Origin: Dyella caseinilytica
Lineage (GTDB): Bacteria > Pseudomonadota > Gammaproteobacteria > Xanthomonadales > Rhodanobacteraceae
DNA length: 64,000 nucleotides
Reading direction: 5' to 3'
NCBI RefSeq assembly: GCF_016865235.1
Contig: NZ_CP064030.1
Coordinates: 1,240,001-1,304,000 of the forward strand
In this document: positions 50,972 to 58,821 of the stretch, one piece after another
Layout: each line of letters opens with the position of its first letter
How positions within the stretch are numbered: position 1 is the first letter of the stretch
Translations under genes and position numbers: made by a program
The notes under the pieces: model-generated
The model's input: the letters and a program-made list of their open reading frames with translations, nothing else
What the model was told of the DNA's origin: nothing
Database searches by the model: none

Positions 50972-51778
50972 TCAGCTCTCGGCCGCTTCGCGATCCAGGG
51001 CATCCAGTCGTCTGAGAATGTCCATATCGACCTGGATGCTCCGGGCAGGGGGTATTGCCAGGGTATCGGGGCTGTTTACGTCAGCTTGGGGCAATGCCTG
51101 AAGTGTCAGCCGCCTGATGCGAGGTGACTGGATCGGCAGGGTTGCTGCCCGATAGAGGATCACTTCATGATCTAGTGGATAGTTACGTGCCAGGACGTCC
51201 ACCAATACCTGCCGATAAGCCGGCCCGGTGGCGAAACGACGGTTGGTCTTGTCACCAGCCAAACCCACCTGCCACAGGATCAACCAGGCACTTGGATCGA
51301 TACAACGCTGGTAAATCATGAACTGGCTTGTTTCAAAATGCTGACAGCCAAAGGTGCCGGGATCGATGCCGACGTCCGCATACAGGCAATCCTCGGCAGA
51401 GATGCCGGGCTCCATGTGGGCGGAATAGCCTTCTTGCCGCGCGATCTCGATAGCCTTATGCGGGGCCCACGCGAACACCCCTGGGTGGCCATAGAACACG
51501 CCGCATACCCGCTTGCCGATGCGTACCTCGGCCATCATGGCTTCGACCATCTGCCGGTAGGTATCCAGCCGTGATTTGCCTTCGCTGTAGTAGGGCTGCA
51601 GGCTGCGGGCGTCCTTGTTCATGCCCTTCAACCACAGCTCCACCACCCCATCGGAAACACCCATGAAAATGACGTCAGCCTGTTCGATATGGCTGCGGGC
51701 GAGGGGGCTGATATGCGAGCCGAGCGTGATGCCGATGCCGACACAGACCAAGCTGCCCCTGGATGATGCCTTATTCAA
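50972..51778 (-). CDS. Split-borosin alpha-N-methyltransferase (SonM/OphMA-like)
   Basis: A 268-residue methyltransferase of the tetrapyrrole-methylase superfamily that puts methyl groups on backbone amides of a peptide using S-adenosylmethionine. It begins GSLVCVGIG (SAM loop, residues 8-16), has Y64-x5-R70-x3-Y74 (YSEGKSRLDTY), the same spacing as the catalytic Tyr66, Arg72 and Tyr76 of OphMA, then VFYGHPGVF (94-102), MEPGISAED and DPGTFGCQ.FE.SQFM, all borosin hallmarks. It lacks the C-terminal precursor fused to fungal enzymes, so it is the split bacterial type. Start TTG at 51778 with AGGGA upstream; longer frames overlap the divergent gene at 51863. Confidence 0.88.
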   Translation of the reverse strand: MNKASSRGSLVCVGIGITLGSHISPLARSHIEQADVIFMGVSDGVVELWLKGMNKDARSLQPYYSEGKSRLDTYRQMVEAMMAEVRIGKRVCGVFYGHPGVFAWAPHKAIEIARQEGYSAHMEPGISAEDCLYADVGIDPGTFGCQHFETSQFMIYQRCIDPSAWLILWQVGLAGDKTNRRFATGPAYRQVLVDVLARNYPLDHEVILYRAATLPIQSPRIRRLTLQALPQADVNSPDTLAIPPARSIQVDMDILRRLDALDREAAES

Positions 51779-51862
51779 TGTCTTATCCCTGGTGCGACTA
51801 CCGGCGCAGTATTGCCGGTCAGCAAGTGTGGGTCGAGCCACCTTTGCAAGGTCGGAGCGTCC

Positions 51863-52489
51863 GTGAGTGAGCTGGATGAACTTGGTGATCCGGAACCATG
51901 GCGCACCTCGCGCCGCGGACGAACGTTTGTCTACGTGCTGCCGTGTCTCGGGGAAGACCTGACCAAGGTCGGTTTCACTCACGACCCGATCCAGCGTTTT
52001 CGCAGCTTTCATCCGCGCTTCTTCGCATTGTTCGATCTGGAGGCCGGCATGCTGATCGAGACGCCGCGCTTGGCCGATGCACGGCGTATGGAGCGGTTGC
52101 TGATCGAGCGCTGGCCGGAGCACCGGGCTACGGCGCCGCTGCTGGTGTCGGAGGCAGCGGGTGGTCATACCGAATGGTTTCGCGGCATTGGCGATGAAGT
52201 GGGCGTGTTCGCCAGCCGGATTGCTGAGCGTTATGGCTATACCTTGCACGCGCCGTTGCGGGAGTGGTTGCGTCATCGTTTTGCCGAGCGCGCCGATCAG
52301 CTTTACGAATGGTCATCGCGGATGCTGGCGATGATTGAATGGCAGGCACTGAATCTTCCGCCGGACGCGTGTGATCCGCGTTATGCGAAGTCGCTCGGCG
52401 ACACGCTTGATGCCTGTCATGCCGTGGATATGGATCTTGCTGCCCTGGTTCCGCCGGACGTGCTGGCGTGGCGTGAACGGGGCTGCTGA
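51863..52489 (+). CDS. GIY-YIG-like (T5orf172) domain protein
   Basis: The GTG at 51863 follows CGGAG. The 208-residue protein starts with a GIY-YIG-like nuclease fold, FVYVLPCLGEDLTKVGFTHDPIQRFRSFHPRFF (the GIY..YIG form reads YVLP..KVGFT, with Arg in DPIQRF), then helices with no further motif. It resembles T5orf172 domain proteins. It is divergent from the borosin methyltransferase, 84 bases away, so both share a promoter region; a functional link is not shown. Confidence 0.78.
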   Translation: MSELDELGDPEPWRTSRRGRTFVYVLPCLGEDLTKVGFTHDPIQRFRSFHPRFFALFDLEAGMLIETPRLADARRMERLLIERWPEHRATAPLLVSEAAGGHTEWFRGIGDEVGVFASRIAERYGYTLHAPLREWLRHRFAERADQLYEWSSRMLAMIEWQALNLPPDACDPRYAKSLGDTLDACHAVDMDLAALVPPDVLAWRERGC

Positions 52490-52549
52490 CAAGACGTTGT
52501 CAGTAGGCGGGGTTCACGCTAAGCCTTCCTTCCTTTGCTGAGCGCTGAC

Positions 52550-53296
52550 ATGTCTCTGTCATCCATCACTTTGTATGTCACCCGCCCCGGTTTTCTTATG
52601 CCGGAAACGAGCCCTTTCGTGATCAAGACGGAAGTGCAATTGCAGATGGCGGGACTGCCGTATCAGCGGGAATCGACGATTCCTCCGCTGGCACCCAAGG
52701 GCAAGGTGCCTTACATCGTCGATGATGGTGAAGTGGTGCCGGATTCCACCTTTATTCGCGCGCATATTGAACGCAAGTACGGCGCGGACCTGGACGAGGG
52801 GCTCGATGCGCGGCAGCGGGCCGAATCCTGGGCGATCGAGCGCTTGCTGGAAGATCACCTTTACTTTGCCATGGTCTGGTTCCGCTGGATCGTTCCGGAG
52901 AATTTCGCCAAAGGCCCCGCGCATTTTGCGGATCGCGCTCCTGAGGAGGAACGTGAGCAACTGCGTCGCGACATGCAGGCGCGCAGGGACGCTGATTTGC
53001 GCTCGCATGGCATTGGGCGGCATACGGCGGTGGAGATTGCCAGTCTGGGTGAGCGCTCCATCAATACCGTGGCGCAGTTGCTGGGCGAGCGTAGCTATTT
53101 GATGGGTGAGCGGCTGACTGGCGTGGATGCTTTCGCGTTTGGTGTACTGGCCTCGATCCTGACCCCGTTCTTCGATACGCCTTTGCGACGGATTCTCGTC
53201 GAACGGCCCAATCTAGTGGCCTATGTGCAGCGAATGATGCAGCGTTTCTATCCCGATCACGTCTGGGAGCCGCTAAAAGAGCCAGAAACGGTGTAG
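52550..53296 (+). CDS. Glutathione S-transferase family protein
   Basis: A 248-residue GST-like protein. The N-terminal thioredoxin-fold domain contains ITLYVTRPGFLMPETSPFVIKTEVQLQMAGLPYQ and the KGKVPYIVDDGEVVPDSTFIRAHIE segment, with the cis-Pro (KVPYIV) and following Asp-Ser for glutathione contact. The C-terminal helical domain has YLMGERLTGVDAFAFGVLASIL, the N-cap GERxxxxDAF signature. It fits the metaxin-like/CDR-type GST group. The ATG at 52550 is favoured; a TTG at 52535 is in frame. Probably detoxification. Confidence 0.88.
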   Translation: MSLSSITLYVTRPGFLMPETSPFVIKTEVQLQMAGLPYQRESTIPPLAPKGKVPYIVDDGEVVPDSTFIRAHIERKYGADLDEGLDARQRAESWAIERLLEDHLYFAMVWFRWIVPENFAKGPAHFADRAPEEEREQLRRDMQARRDADLRSHGIGRHTAVEIASLGERSINTVAQLLGERSYLMGERLTGVDAFAFGVLASILTPFFDTPLRRILVERPNLVAYVQRMMQRFYPDHVWEPLKEPETV

Positions 53297-53366
53297 AGCC
53301 GCAGGCTGCCTGCATAGCGAGTAAAATAGGGCGCTTGCCAGTACGAGTAGAGCTTCAGGAGGCCCC

Positions 53367-53630
53367 ATGGCTACCGGTTGGGCCGGCGACGGCGCCGTGC
53401 AGGATCAGATTGATGCCACGGTCAGCGATGCGGTTCAGCGTGCGCGGCGTCAGCTTCGCAAAGGCCCTGGACTGACGCATTGCGAGGAATGTGATGCGCC
53501 CATTCCCGCGGCACGGCGCGAGGCCGTGCCCGGGGTGCGTCTGTGCGTATCATGCCAGCAAGCACACGATGCCGAGCGCAACACCAGTCTTTATAACCGC
53601 CGCGGTAGCAAGGACAGCCAACTGCGCTGA
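53367..53630 (+). CDS. DksA/TraR-type C4 zinc-finger protein
   Basis: An 87-residue protein with the zinc-finger Cys pattern THCEECDAPIPAARREAVPGVRLCVSCQQAHD (C-x2-C-x17-C-x2-C) of the small DksA/TraR family. It lacks the long coiled coil of true DksA, so it is likely a small relative. GCTTCAGGAGG precedes the ATG. It lies upstream of a cupin gene at 53643 in the same orientation, 12 bases apart. Confidence 0.88.
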   Translation: MATGWAGDGAVQDQIDATVSDAVQRARRQLRKGPGLTHCEECDAPIPAARREAVPGVRLCVSCQQAHDAERNTSLYNRRGSKDSQLR

Positions 53631-53642
53631 AAGGAGAATGGT

Positions 53643-54146
53643 GTGACGGAAAAAGCGCGCGTGCTGGCCGAAAAGCTGATTCGCAACGTCAATACCGCAG
53701 CGACAGAACACCAGTCGCGTGGTCCGCTTTACGACACGGTTTGTGCGCGGTTGGGTACCGGTACTGCAGCCAGCAAGCTCGGCGCTTCGATCGATACGGT
53801 TGCGCCGGGCAAGCGCTCCTGCCCGTATCACTTCCACTACACGCAGGAAGAAATGTTCATCGTGCTGGAAGGGACGGGAACATTGCGCGTCGACGGGGAG
53901 ATGCTGCTGATCGCAGCGGGTGATGTGATCTTCATTCCGCCGGGGCCGGCGTATCCGCACCAGATCATCAACACCTCGGATGCCCCGCTGAAATATCTTT
54001 CGATCAGCACGCGGGAGATACCCGAGCTGGTCGAGTACCCCGATTCTGGCAAATACGCAACGATTGCAGCCGGGCCAGATGGCGCTCGTTTCCAATGGGT
54101 TCAGCGATCCGAAAACAGCCTGGATTATTGGGAAGGCGAACCCTGA
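53643..54146 (+). CDS. Cupin-domain protein
   Basis: GTG start with AAAGGAG upstream. The 167-residue protein has a cupin core: GKRSCPYHFHYTQEEMFIVLEGTGTLRVDGE (metal-binding H.H..E, residues about 59-89) and the second motif GPAYPHQIINTSDAPLKYLSIS. This form is common in small sugar- or metabolite-binding cupins. Overlaps nothing; probable operon with the preceding zinc-finger gene. Confidence 0.87.
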   Translation: MTEKARVLAEKLIRNVNTAATEHQSRGPLYDTVCARLGTGTAASKLGASIDTVAPGKRSCPYHFHYTQEEMFIVLEGTGTLRVDGEMLLIAAGDVIFIPPGPAYPHQIINTSDAPLKYLSISTREIPELVEYPDSGKYATIAAGPDGARFQWVQRSENSLDYWEGEP

Positions 54147-54237
54147 CCGGCACAGCCTGGATTCGACATTTCCATGACATCGTCATGCTGTGCTTGGTGC
54201 TAGTCTCGGGCTGTCCCCATCAAGCAAGGAGCCGTCC

Positions 54238-54552
54238 ATGGAAGTCAGCTTCAGGAATTGGGGTGAGGCGGCGGCGTTTATCTCCAAGCGCACCGATATG
54301 GCGCTGGAAGGCGTGATGGCGCTGAGCGCGCAACAAATGGTGGATCAGCAGGTCATCGCCGCGCTGCTTTCATCCCACAGCCATCTTCGCGATGCGGCCG
54401 ATACGTGGCGGCAACTGGCATCTGCCACGTTCCCGATCACTCTGGTGCGCAGTCTGCAGGACGATCAGCCGGAATCCGTGCGTGAGGCCTATTCGGAGCG
54501 TGTAGCGTATTGGGAAGAGATTTTCCGCAAGGCCATTCCCGAGAACGAATAA
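54238..54552 (+). CDS. Small helical protein of unknown function
   Basis: The ATG at 54238 follows AAGGAG. The 104-residue protein is soluble and helical (GEAAAFISKRTDMALEGVMALSAQQMVDQQVIAALLSSHSHLRDAADTWRQLA) with a final segment ESVREAYSERVAYWEEIF. It has some resemblance in composition to phasin-like proteins but no specific signature. It ends inside the left arm of the repeat element at 54552. Confidence 0.6.
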   Translation: MEVSFRNWGEAAAFISKRTDMALEGVMALSAQQMVDQQVIAALLSSHSHLRDAADTWRQLASATFPITLVRSLQDDQPESVREAYSERVAYWEEIFRKAIPENE

Positions 54553-54796
54553 GAGCCTGCCTGCGATCTCCACGTAGCCCGCGTTGTGTCTGAGCGGTCG
54601 CCAGGTGGTCGCTGTATGGTCAACCCGCGCGCTGCCGCATGGCGACCGCTCAGACACAACGCGAAGGGCTGGGTCTGTTTGCCCGCCATCCTGCGTCCTC
54701 GCTCGGTTACGTATTGACATACGCGCCCTCGCTCCTCCTGGTCTTGCGAGCAAACAGCTTCCGGCGCGGGCCACGTGGAAATCGCAGGCAGGCTCT
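54552..54796. repeat. Nested inverted-repeat element (about 245 bases)
   Basis: Outer arms 54552-54583 and 54765-54796 match over 30 of 32 bases (perfect for the outer 16, AGAGCCTGCCTGCGAT). Inside, 54581-54602 and 54641-54662 form a perfect 22-base inverted pair around 38 bases. The element starts at the stop codon of the preceding gene. It looks like a miniature mobile or cruciform-forming element, unlike the CGTCATTCC palindromes. Confidence 0.7.
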
Positions 54797-54871
54797 AAGG
54801 CAAAACGCGGGCAAGAACGTCATGGCAGGTGCATGAAAAGAGATGGCGTGTAAACATATCGCGCCACTTAG

Positions 54872-55708
54872 ATGAAGTTATATCTGCTGACCATGCATCA
54901 TTCATTACGACGTGTTATTGCGTCAGTCGTTTTGCTGATCGCCACGCATGCTTCGCTGGCGCAAGCGCAGCAAACCGTGCAGCTGCAAAACCTGACCTGG
55001 ACGGAGCTGCGCGATCAGATCCGCGCCGGTAAAACCACCATCATCATTCCCATTGGCGGCACAGAGCAGAGCGGGCCGTATGTCGCTGTGGGCAAGCACA
55101 ACGTGCGCGCCGAATACCTTGCTGACAAGATTGCGCAGCGACTGGGTAATGCGCTGGTAGCGCCAGTGGTTGCCTATGTGCCTGAAGGCGGTTACGCGCC
55201 GCCTACTTCGCACATGCGCTTTCCCGGCACCATCACCATTCCCGACGATGTGTTCGAGAAATTGCTTGAATCGGCCGCCAACAGTTTTGCTGTGCACGGC
55301 TTCCGCAATATCGTCTTTCTCGGCGATCACGGCGGCTATCAGAAGGATCTGAAACAGGTCGTGGCCCATCTCAACAAGACCTGGGTCGGCACGAATGCTC
55401 GCGCCATCCTACCGCCGGAGTATTACGACGCCTCGTCGGATGGCTTTGCCCAGATCCTGCGCCAGCGTGGTTATCGTGACGATGAGATCGGCACGCATGC
55501 GGGCTTGGCCGATACGTCCCTGCAGCTCGCTGTCGCTCCGCAGATGGTGCGGCTGAGCGCGCTTCAAGCCAGTCCGAAGCTGGGCCCTGCAGATGGCGTC
55601 TATGGTGGCGATCCGCATCGTTCCAGCGCCCAACTCGGCCAATTGGGCGTGGATGCTATAGTTTCGCGCACGGTCGATGCCATTCGGAAAGACACAGCGG
55701 GGCGCTGA
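54872..55708 (+). CDS. Secreted creatininase-family hydrolase
   Basis: A 278-residue exported protein (signal sequence core VIASVVLLIATHASLAQAQ; the ATG at 54893 is an alternative start). The creatininase metal and substrate motifs are present: IPIGGTEQSGPYVAVGKHN (residues about 60-78), GDHGGY (about 150) and GTHAGLADTS, where the usual AGE of THAGxxET is Asp. Creatininases open cyclic amides; exported members may act on cyclic peptides or formyl derivatives. It lies between two repeat regions. Confidence 0.83.
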   Translation: MKLYLLTMHHSLRRVIASVVLLIATHASLAQAQQTVQLQNLTWTELRDQIRAGKTTIIIPIGGTEQSGPYVAVGKHNVRAEYLADKIAQRLGNALVAPVVAYVPEGGYAPPTSHMRFPGTITIPDDVFEKLLESAANSFAVHGFRNIVFLGDHGGYQKDLKQVVAHLNKTWVGTNARAILPPEYYDASSDGFAQILRQRGYRDDEIGTHAGLADTSLQLAVAPQMVRLSALQASPKLGPADGVYGGDPHRSSAQLGQLGVDAIVSRTVDAIRKDTAGR

Positions 55709-55854
55709 TGTTGGCCGGTGAAGATAGGTTGGTGCGTTGACGTTCTGGCTTGTGGGTCGTCACTTCGGCTTGTGCCGGGACGACGATTATTGGCGCTAAC
55801 GCCGGACATCAATGCGTAGTGCTTTTATTGCCCTCTCTACATAGGGAATTTGCT

Positions 55855-57018
55855 GTGAAATGTAATCATTTTGGGCGTCTTGCCTCGTTTGCCGGTGCTG
55901 TGCTCACCGGGTTGTGCGTTTCTGCTGCGGCCTTGGCGCAAACGGTAACCACCGTTCCCGGCATGCCGCCGGTGACCAATCCGCTGGACATGTACAGCAA
56001 CGCTGGCGCCAACATGTTCAGCCCGGCCGTCAAAGATGCCTTGCCGCGCATCTATGTGCCGAACCTGCGCTCGAACGACGTCTACGTCATCGACCCGGCC
56101 ACTTTCAAGGTGGTCGACAAGTTCAAGGTAGGCTTCAGTCCGCAGCACGTCGTGCCCTCATGGGATTTGCAGACGCTCTGGGTGACCAACAATGCAGAGG
56201 GCCGCACGGATGGCAGCCTTACTCCGATCGATCCGAAGACCGGCAAGCCGGGCAAGGAAGTGATGGTCGACGATCCGTACAACATGTACTTCACGCCGAA
56301 CGGCAAGGAAGCGATCGTGGTGGCCGAGGCGCATGCGCGCCTGGATTTCCGCGATGCGCACACCATGGCGTTGACGCGCAGTTTGCAGGTGCCTCAGTGC
56401 AAGGGCATCAACCACGCCGATTTCTCCATTGATGGCAAGTACGCAATCTTTACCTGCGAATTCGGTGGCAAGGTCGCCAAGATCGACATGGTCAACCAGA
56501 AGGTTGTTGGCTATCTCGATCTGAACAAGGGTGGCATGCCGCAGGACATCCGTGTATCGCCAGATGGCAAGGTGTTCTACATCGCCGACATGATGGCCGA
56601 CGGCGTATTCCTGGTGGATGGCGACAGCTTCACCAAGATCGGCTTTATCAAGACCGGCATCGGCACGCACGGCGAATACCCCAGCCGCGACGGCACCAAG
56701 CTGTATGTCGCCAACCGCGGTTCGAACAAAGTGCATGGCCCGCGCAATGGTCCGGGCAGCGTTTCAGTGATCGATTTCGCCACCCGCAAGGTGGTGGCCA
56801 ACTGGCCGATTCCCGGCGGCGGCAGCCCGGACATGGGCAACGTCACGGCCGATGGCAAGTGGTTGTGGCTGTCGGGCCGGTTTGACGACGTGGTGTATGC
56901 ATTCGATACCGCCACCGGCAAGGTGAAGATCATCAAGGTCGGCATGGAGCCGCACGGTTTGGCCGTATGGCCGCAGCCGGGTCGTTACTCACTGGGTCAC
57001 ACGGGCATCATGCGCTGA
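55855..57018 (+). CDS. YncE-like beta-propeller protein
   Basis: GTG at 55855 with AGGGA upstream; the upstream frame to 55750 is not secretory. The 387-residue product has a signal peptide (FAGAVLTGLCVSAAALAQ) and a seven-bladed propeller with repeated DP-type strands (NDVYVIDPATFKVVDKFKVG, PSWDLQTLWVTNNAEGRTDGSLTPIDPKTGK, GKYAIFTCEFGGKVAKIDM, DGKVFYIADMMADGVFLVDGD, TKLYVANRGSNKVHGPRN). This matches YncE/NosZ-N type proteins; a periplasmic metal or ligand binder is likely. Confidence 0.88.
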   Translation: MKCNHFGRLASFAGAVLTGLCVSAAALAQTVTTVPGMPPVTNPLDMYSNAGANMFSPAVKDALPRIYVPNLRSNDVYVIDPATFKVVDKFKVGFSPQHVVPSWDLQTLWVTNNAEGRTDGSLTPIDPKTGKPGKEVMVDDPYNMYFTPNGKEAIVVAEAHARLDFRDAHTMALTRSLQVPQCKGINHADFSIDGKYAIFTCEFGGKVAKIDMVNQKVVGYLDLNKGGMPQDIRVSPDGKVFYIADMMADGVFLVDGDSFTKIGFIKTGIGTHGEYPSRDGTKLYVANRGSNKVHGPRNGPGSVSVIDFATRKVVANWPIPGGGSPDMGNVTADGKWLWLSGRFDDVVYAFDTATGKVKIIKVGMEPHGLAVWPQPGRYSLGHTGIMR

Positions 57019-57032
57019 TCCAGAGTGGAAGA

Positions 57033-57077
57033 GGGCGGGGTTGGTCGGGTTTGCCCGGTCAGCTCCGCCCTTTTTTT
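57033..57077 (+). terminator. Rho-independent terminator
   Basis: GGGCGGGG (57033-57040) pairs with CTCCGCCC (57063-57070), with an inner CGGG/CCCG stem, then TTTTTTT, 15 bases after the stop codon. Confidence 0.85.
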
Positions 57078-57103
57078 GTTTGTGTGATGCATGATGCCGC
57101 ATT

Positions 57104-57217
57104 CCGTCGTCCCGGCGAAGGCCGGGACCTAGTGACTTTGTTCGTGATCTATGAATTTGAGGCGAGAAACCGTATCGCGCGAAAGTCACTAGGTCCCGGC
57201 CTTCGCCGGGACGACGG
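57104..57217. repeat. Long perfect inverted repeat (CCGTCGTCC type)
   Basis: Perfect arms of 36 bases, 57104-57139 and 57182-57217 (start CCGTCGTCCCGGCGAAGG), around a 42-base spacer. Variant of the CGTCATTCC family with longer arms. Confidence 0.85.
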
Positions 57218-57251
57218 GAATGGAGTGCGAGGCAGGGCTTGTGATTAACGC

Positions 57252-57848
57252 TCAAGACCTGCGCTCATTGAACAGATGCAACGCTGCATACTGCAGAAGC
57301 ATGATGGTCTTGCCATCAACAATCTCGCCACGCCGGATCATGGCCATTGCTTCATCAAAGTGCAGCTCCAGCACTTCGATATCTTCGCCTTCATCCTCGA
57401 TGCCGCCGCCTTGGCTGACTTTTGAGGTGTCATCGTATTCGGCGATGAAGAAGTACAGCTTCTCCGTCACGGAGCCGGGGCTCATGAACGCCTCGAACAC
57501 TTTGCGCACTTCGCCGACGCGGTAGCCGGTTTCTTCTTCCGCCTCGGCGCGGATGCGTTGTTCCGGGGTGGCTTGGTCGAGCAATCCTGCCGGCGCTTCC
57601 ACCAGCATGCCGTCATGGCCGTTGATGTAGGCGGGAAAGCGAAATTGGCGGATCAGCACCACCTTGCGCGTGGTGAGCTGGTAAAGCAGCAAGGTCGCGC
57701 CGTTGCCGCGGTCATAGGTTTCCCGTTGCTGGCGCTGCCAGCTGCCGTCCGCGCGACGGAAATCGAAAATGGTTTTCTTAAGCAGGTACCAGTCGTTCGA
57801 GAGCACCTGGCTCTCGATGACGCGGACGCGTTCGGTCGTTTCGGCCAT
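57252..57848 (-). CDS. nudK: GDP-mannose pyrophosphatase (NudK-type Nudix hydrolase)
   Basis: A 198-residue Nudix hydrolase that cleaves GDP-mannose. The Nudix box is AGLLDQATPEQRIRAEAEEETGYRVGE (residues about 81-107; the usual Arg of the box is Ala). N-terminal ESQVLSNDWYLLKKTIFDFRRADG and the QRETYDRGNGA block match NudK. GGAG precedes the ATG at 57848; a longer frame to 57896 is not needed. Divergent from the DeoR gene, 83 bases away. Confidence 0.87.
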   Translation of the reverse strand: MAETTERVRVIESQVLSNDWYLLKKTIFDFRRADGSWQRQQRETYDRGNGATLLLYQLTTRKVVLIRQFRFPAYINGHDGMLVEAPAGLLDQATPEQRIRAEAEEETGYRVGEVRKVFEAFMSPGSVTEKLYFFIAEYDDTSKVSQGGGIEDEGEDIEVLELHFDEAMAMIRRGEIVDGKTIMLLQYAALHLFNERRS

Positions 57849-57887
57849 GGGTAAGGCTCCAGGCATGCAGGGGTTGCCAAAAACGTT

Positions 57888-57927
57888 ATCGTGCAATATC
57901 GTGCAAAGTCAATGAATATCATGCAAT
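57888..57927. promoter_or_regulatory. Direct repeats, probable DeoR operator
   Basis: ATCGTGCAAT (57888-57897), ATCGTGCAAA (57898-57907) and ATATCATGCAAT (57916-57927) form three related half-sites immediately upstream of the DeoR start, in the divergent promoter with nudK. Likely autoregulation. Confidence 0.6.
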
Positions 57928-57931
57928 CATC

Positions 57932-58687
57932 ATGCTGACCAGCCATCGCAAGCAAGCCATCCTGGCAGCGCTCAAGCGCGACGGTCAGGTCGTCGCCAAG
58001 ACGTTAAGTGAGGTATTTGGCGTCTCAGAGGACACCATTCGGCGCGATTTGCGCGAACTTGCGGTAGATGGCCTGCTGCAGCGGGTCCATGGCGGGGCGT
58101 TGCCGTCCTCGCCAGCCGCGGGCGATTTCGTGCAACGACAGCAGATCAGCACGGACGCCAAATCAGCCATTGCGCGCAAGGCGGCCACCCTGATTGCCCC
58201 GGGGCAGGTGGTGCTTTTCGATGGTGGCACCACCTGCGTGGAGCTGGCGCGGCATCTTCCGCCTAGCTTGCAGGCGACCGTGGTGACGCACAGCCCCAGC
58301 GTCGCGGTGGCGCTGGTCGATCACCCGGGGATCGAAGTGGTGCTGATCGGCGGCCGCTTGTTCAAGCATTCCATCGTCACGGTAGGTGCAGCGGCGATCG
58401 AAGCGATCGGGCATATCCGCGCTGATACCTACTTCATGGGCGTAACAGGCGTGCACCCCACCGAGGGGCTAAGTACCGGCGATCTTGAAGAAGCGTACGT
58501 GAAGCGCGCGCTGGTGGCGCGGGCGGCGGAAGTCGTGGTGCTCGCATCCGCTGAAAAGCTCAATGCGGCTTCGCCTTATGTGATTGCGGAAGCGACGGCA
58601 GCGACCATGCTGGTCGTGGAAGGTGATACGCCGGAGGCGGTGACCGATCCGTTCGCGGCGCTGGGTATTGCGATTCTGCGGGCGTAA
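57932..58687 (+). CDS. DeoR-family transcriptional regulator
   Basis: A 251-residue DeoR protein: N-terminal winged helix (RKQAILAALKRDGQVVAKTLSEVFGVSEDTIRRDLRELAVDGLLQRVHGGAL, residues about 5-57) and a C-terminal sugar-phosphate sensor (VVLFDGGTTCVELARHLP, VVLIGGRLFKHSIVTVG, TYFMGVTGVHPTEGLST). The sensed sugar phosphate is unknown. Divergent from nudK. Confidence 0.92.
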   Translation: MLTSHRKQAILAALKRDGQVVAKTLSEVFGVSEDTIRRDLRELAVDGLLQRVHGGALPSSPAAGDFVQRQQISTDAKSAIARKAATLIAPGQVVLFDGGTTCVELARHLPPSLQATVVTHSPSVAVALVDHPGIEVVLIGGRLFKHSIVTVGAAAIEAIGHIRADTYFMGVTGVHPTEGLSTGDLEEAYVKRALVARAAEVVVLASAEKLNAASPYVIAEATAATMLVVEGDTPEAVTDPFAALGIAILRA

Positions 58688-58690
58688 ACC

Positions 58691-58780
58691 TCATGGCCGT
58701 CATTCCCGCGAAAGCGGGAATCCATCTTGTATGGCCAACAGAAATGGATTCCCGCTTTTGCGGGAATGACGGCACATGAG
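58691..58780. repeat. Intergenic palindromic repeat (CGTCATTCCCGCG type)
   Basis: Arms 58696-58725 and 58744-58773 (start GCCGTCATTCCCGCG) with outer extension CTCATG/CATGAG, between the convergent DeoR and fabV genes. Confidence 0.8.
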
Positions 58781-58821
58781 ATGCACCGCGCACTTATTCG
58801 TGACGCGGTGCTTGCGAAGAC

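Noticed and set aside
51779..52276. Minus-strand open frame extending the borosin methyltransferase upstream by about 166 residues
   Set aside because: It lies opposite the GIY-YIG-like gene and has no methyltransferase features; the TTG at 51778 with AGGGA is a better start.
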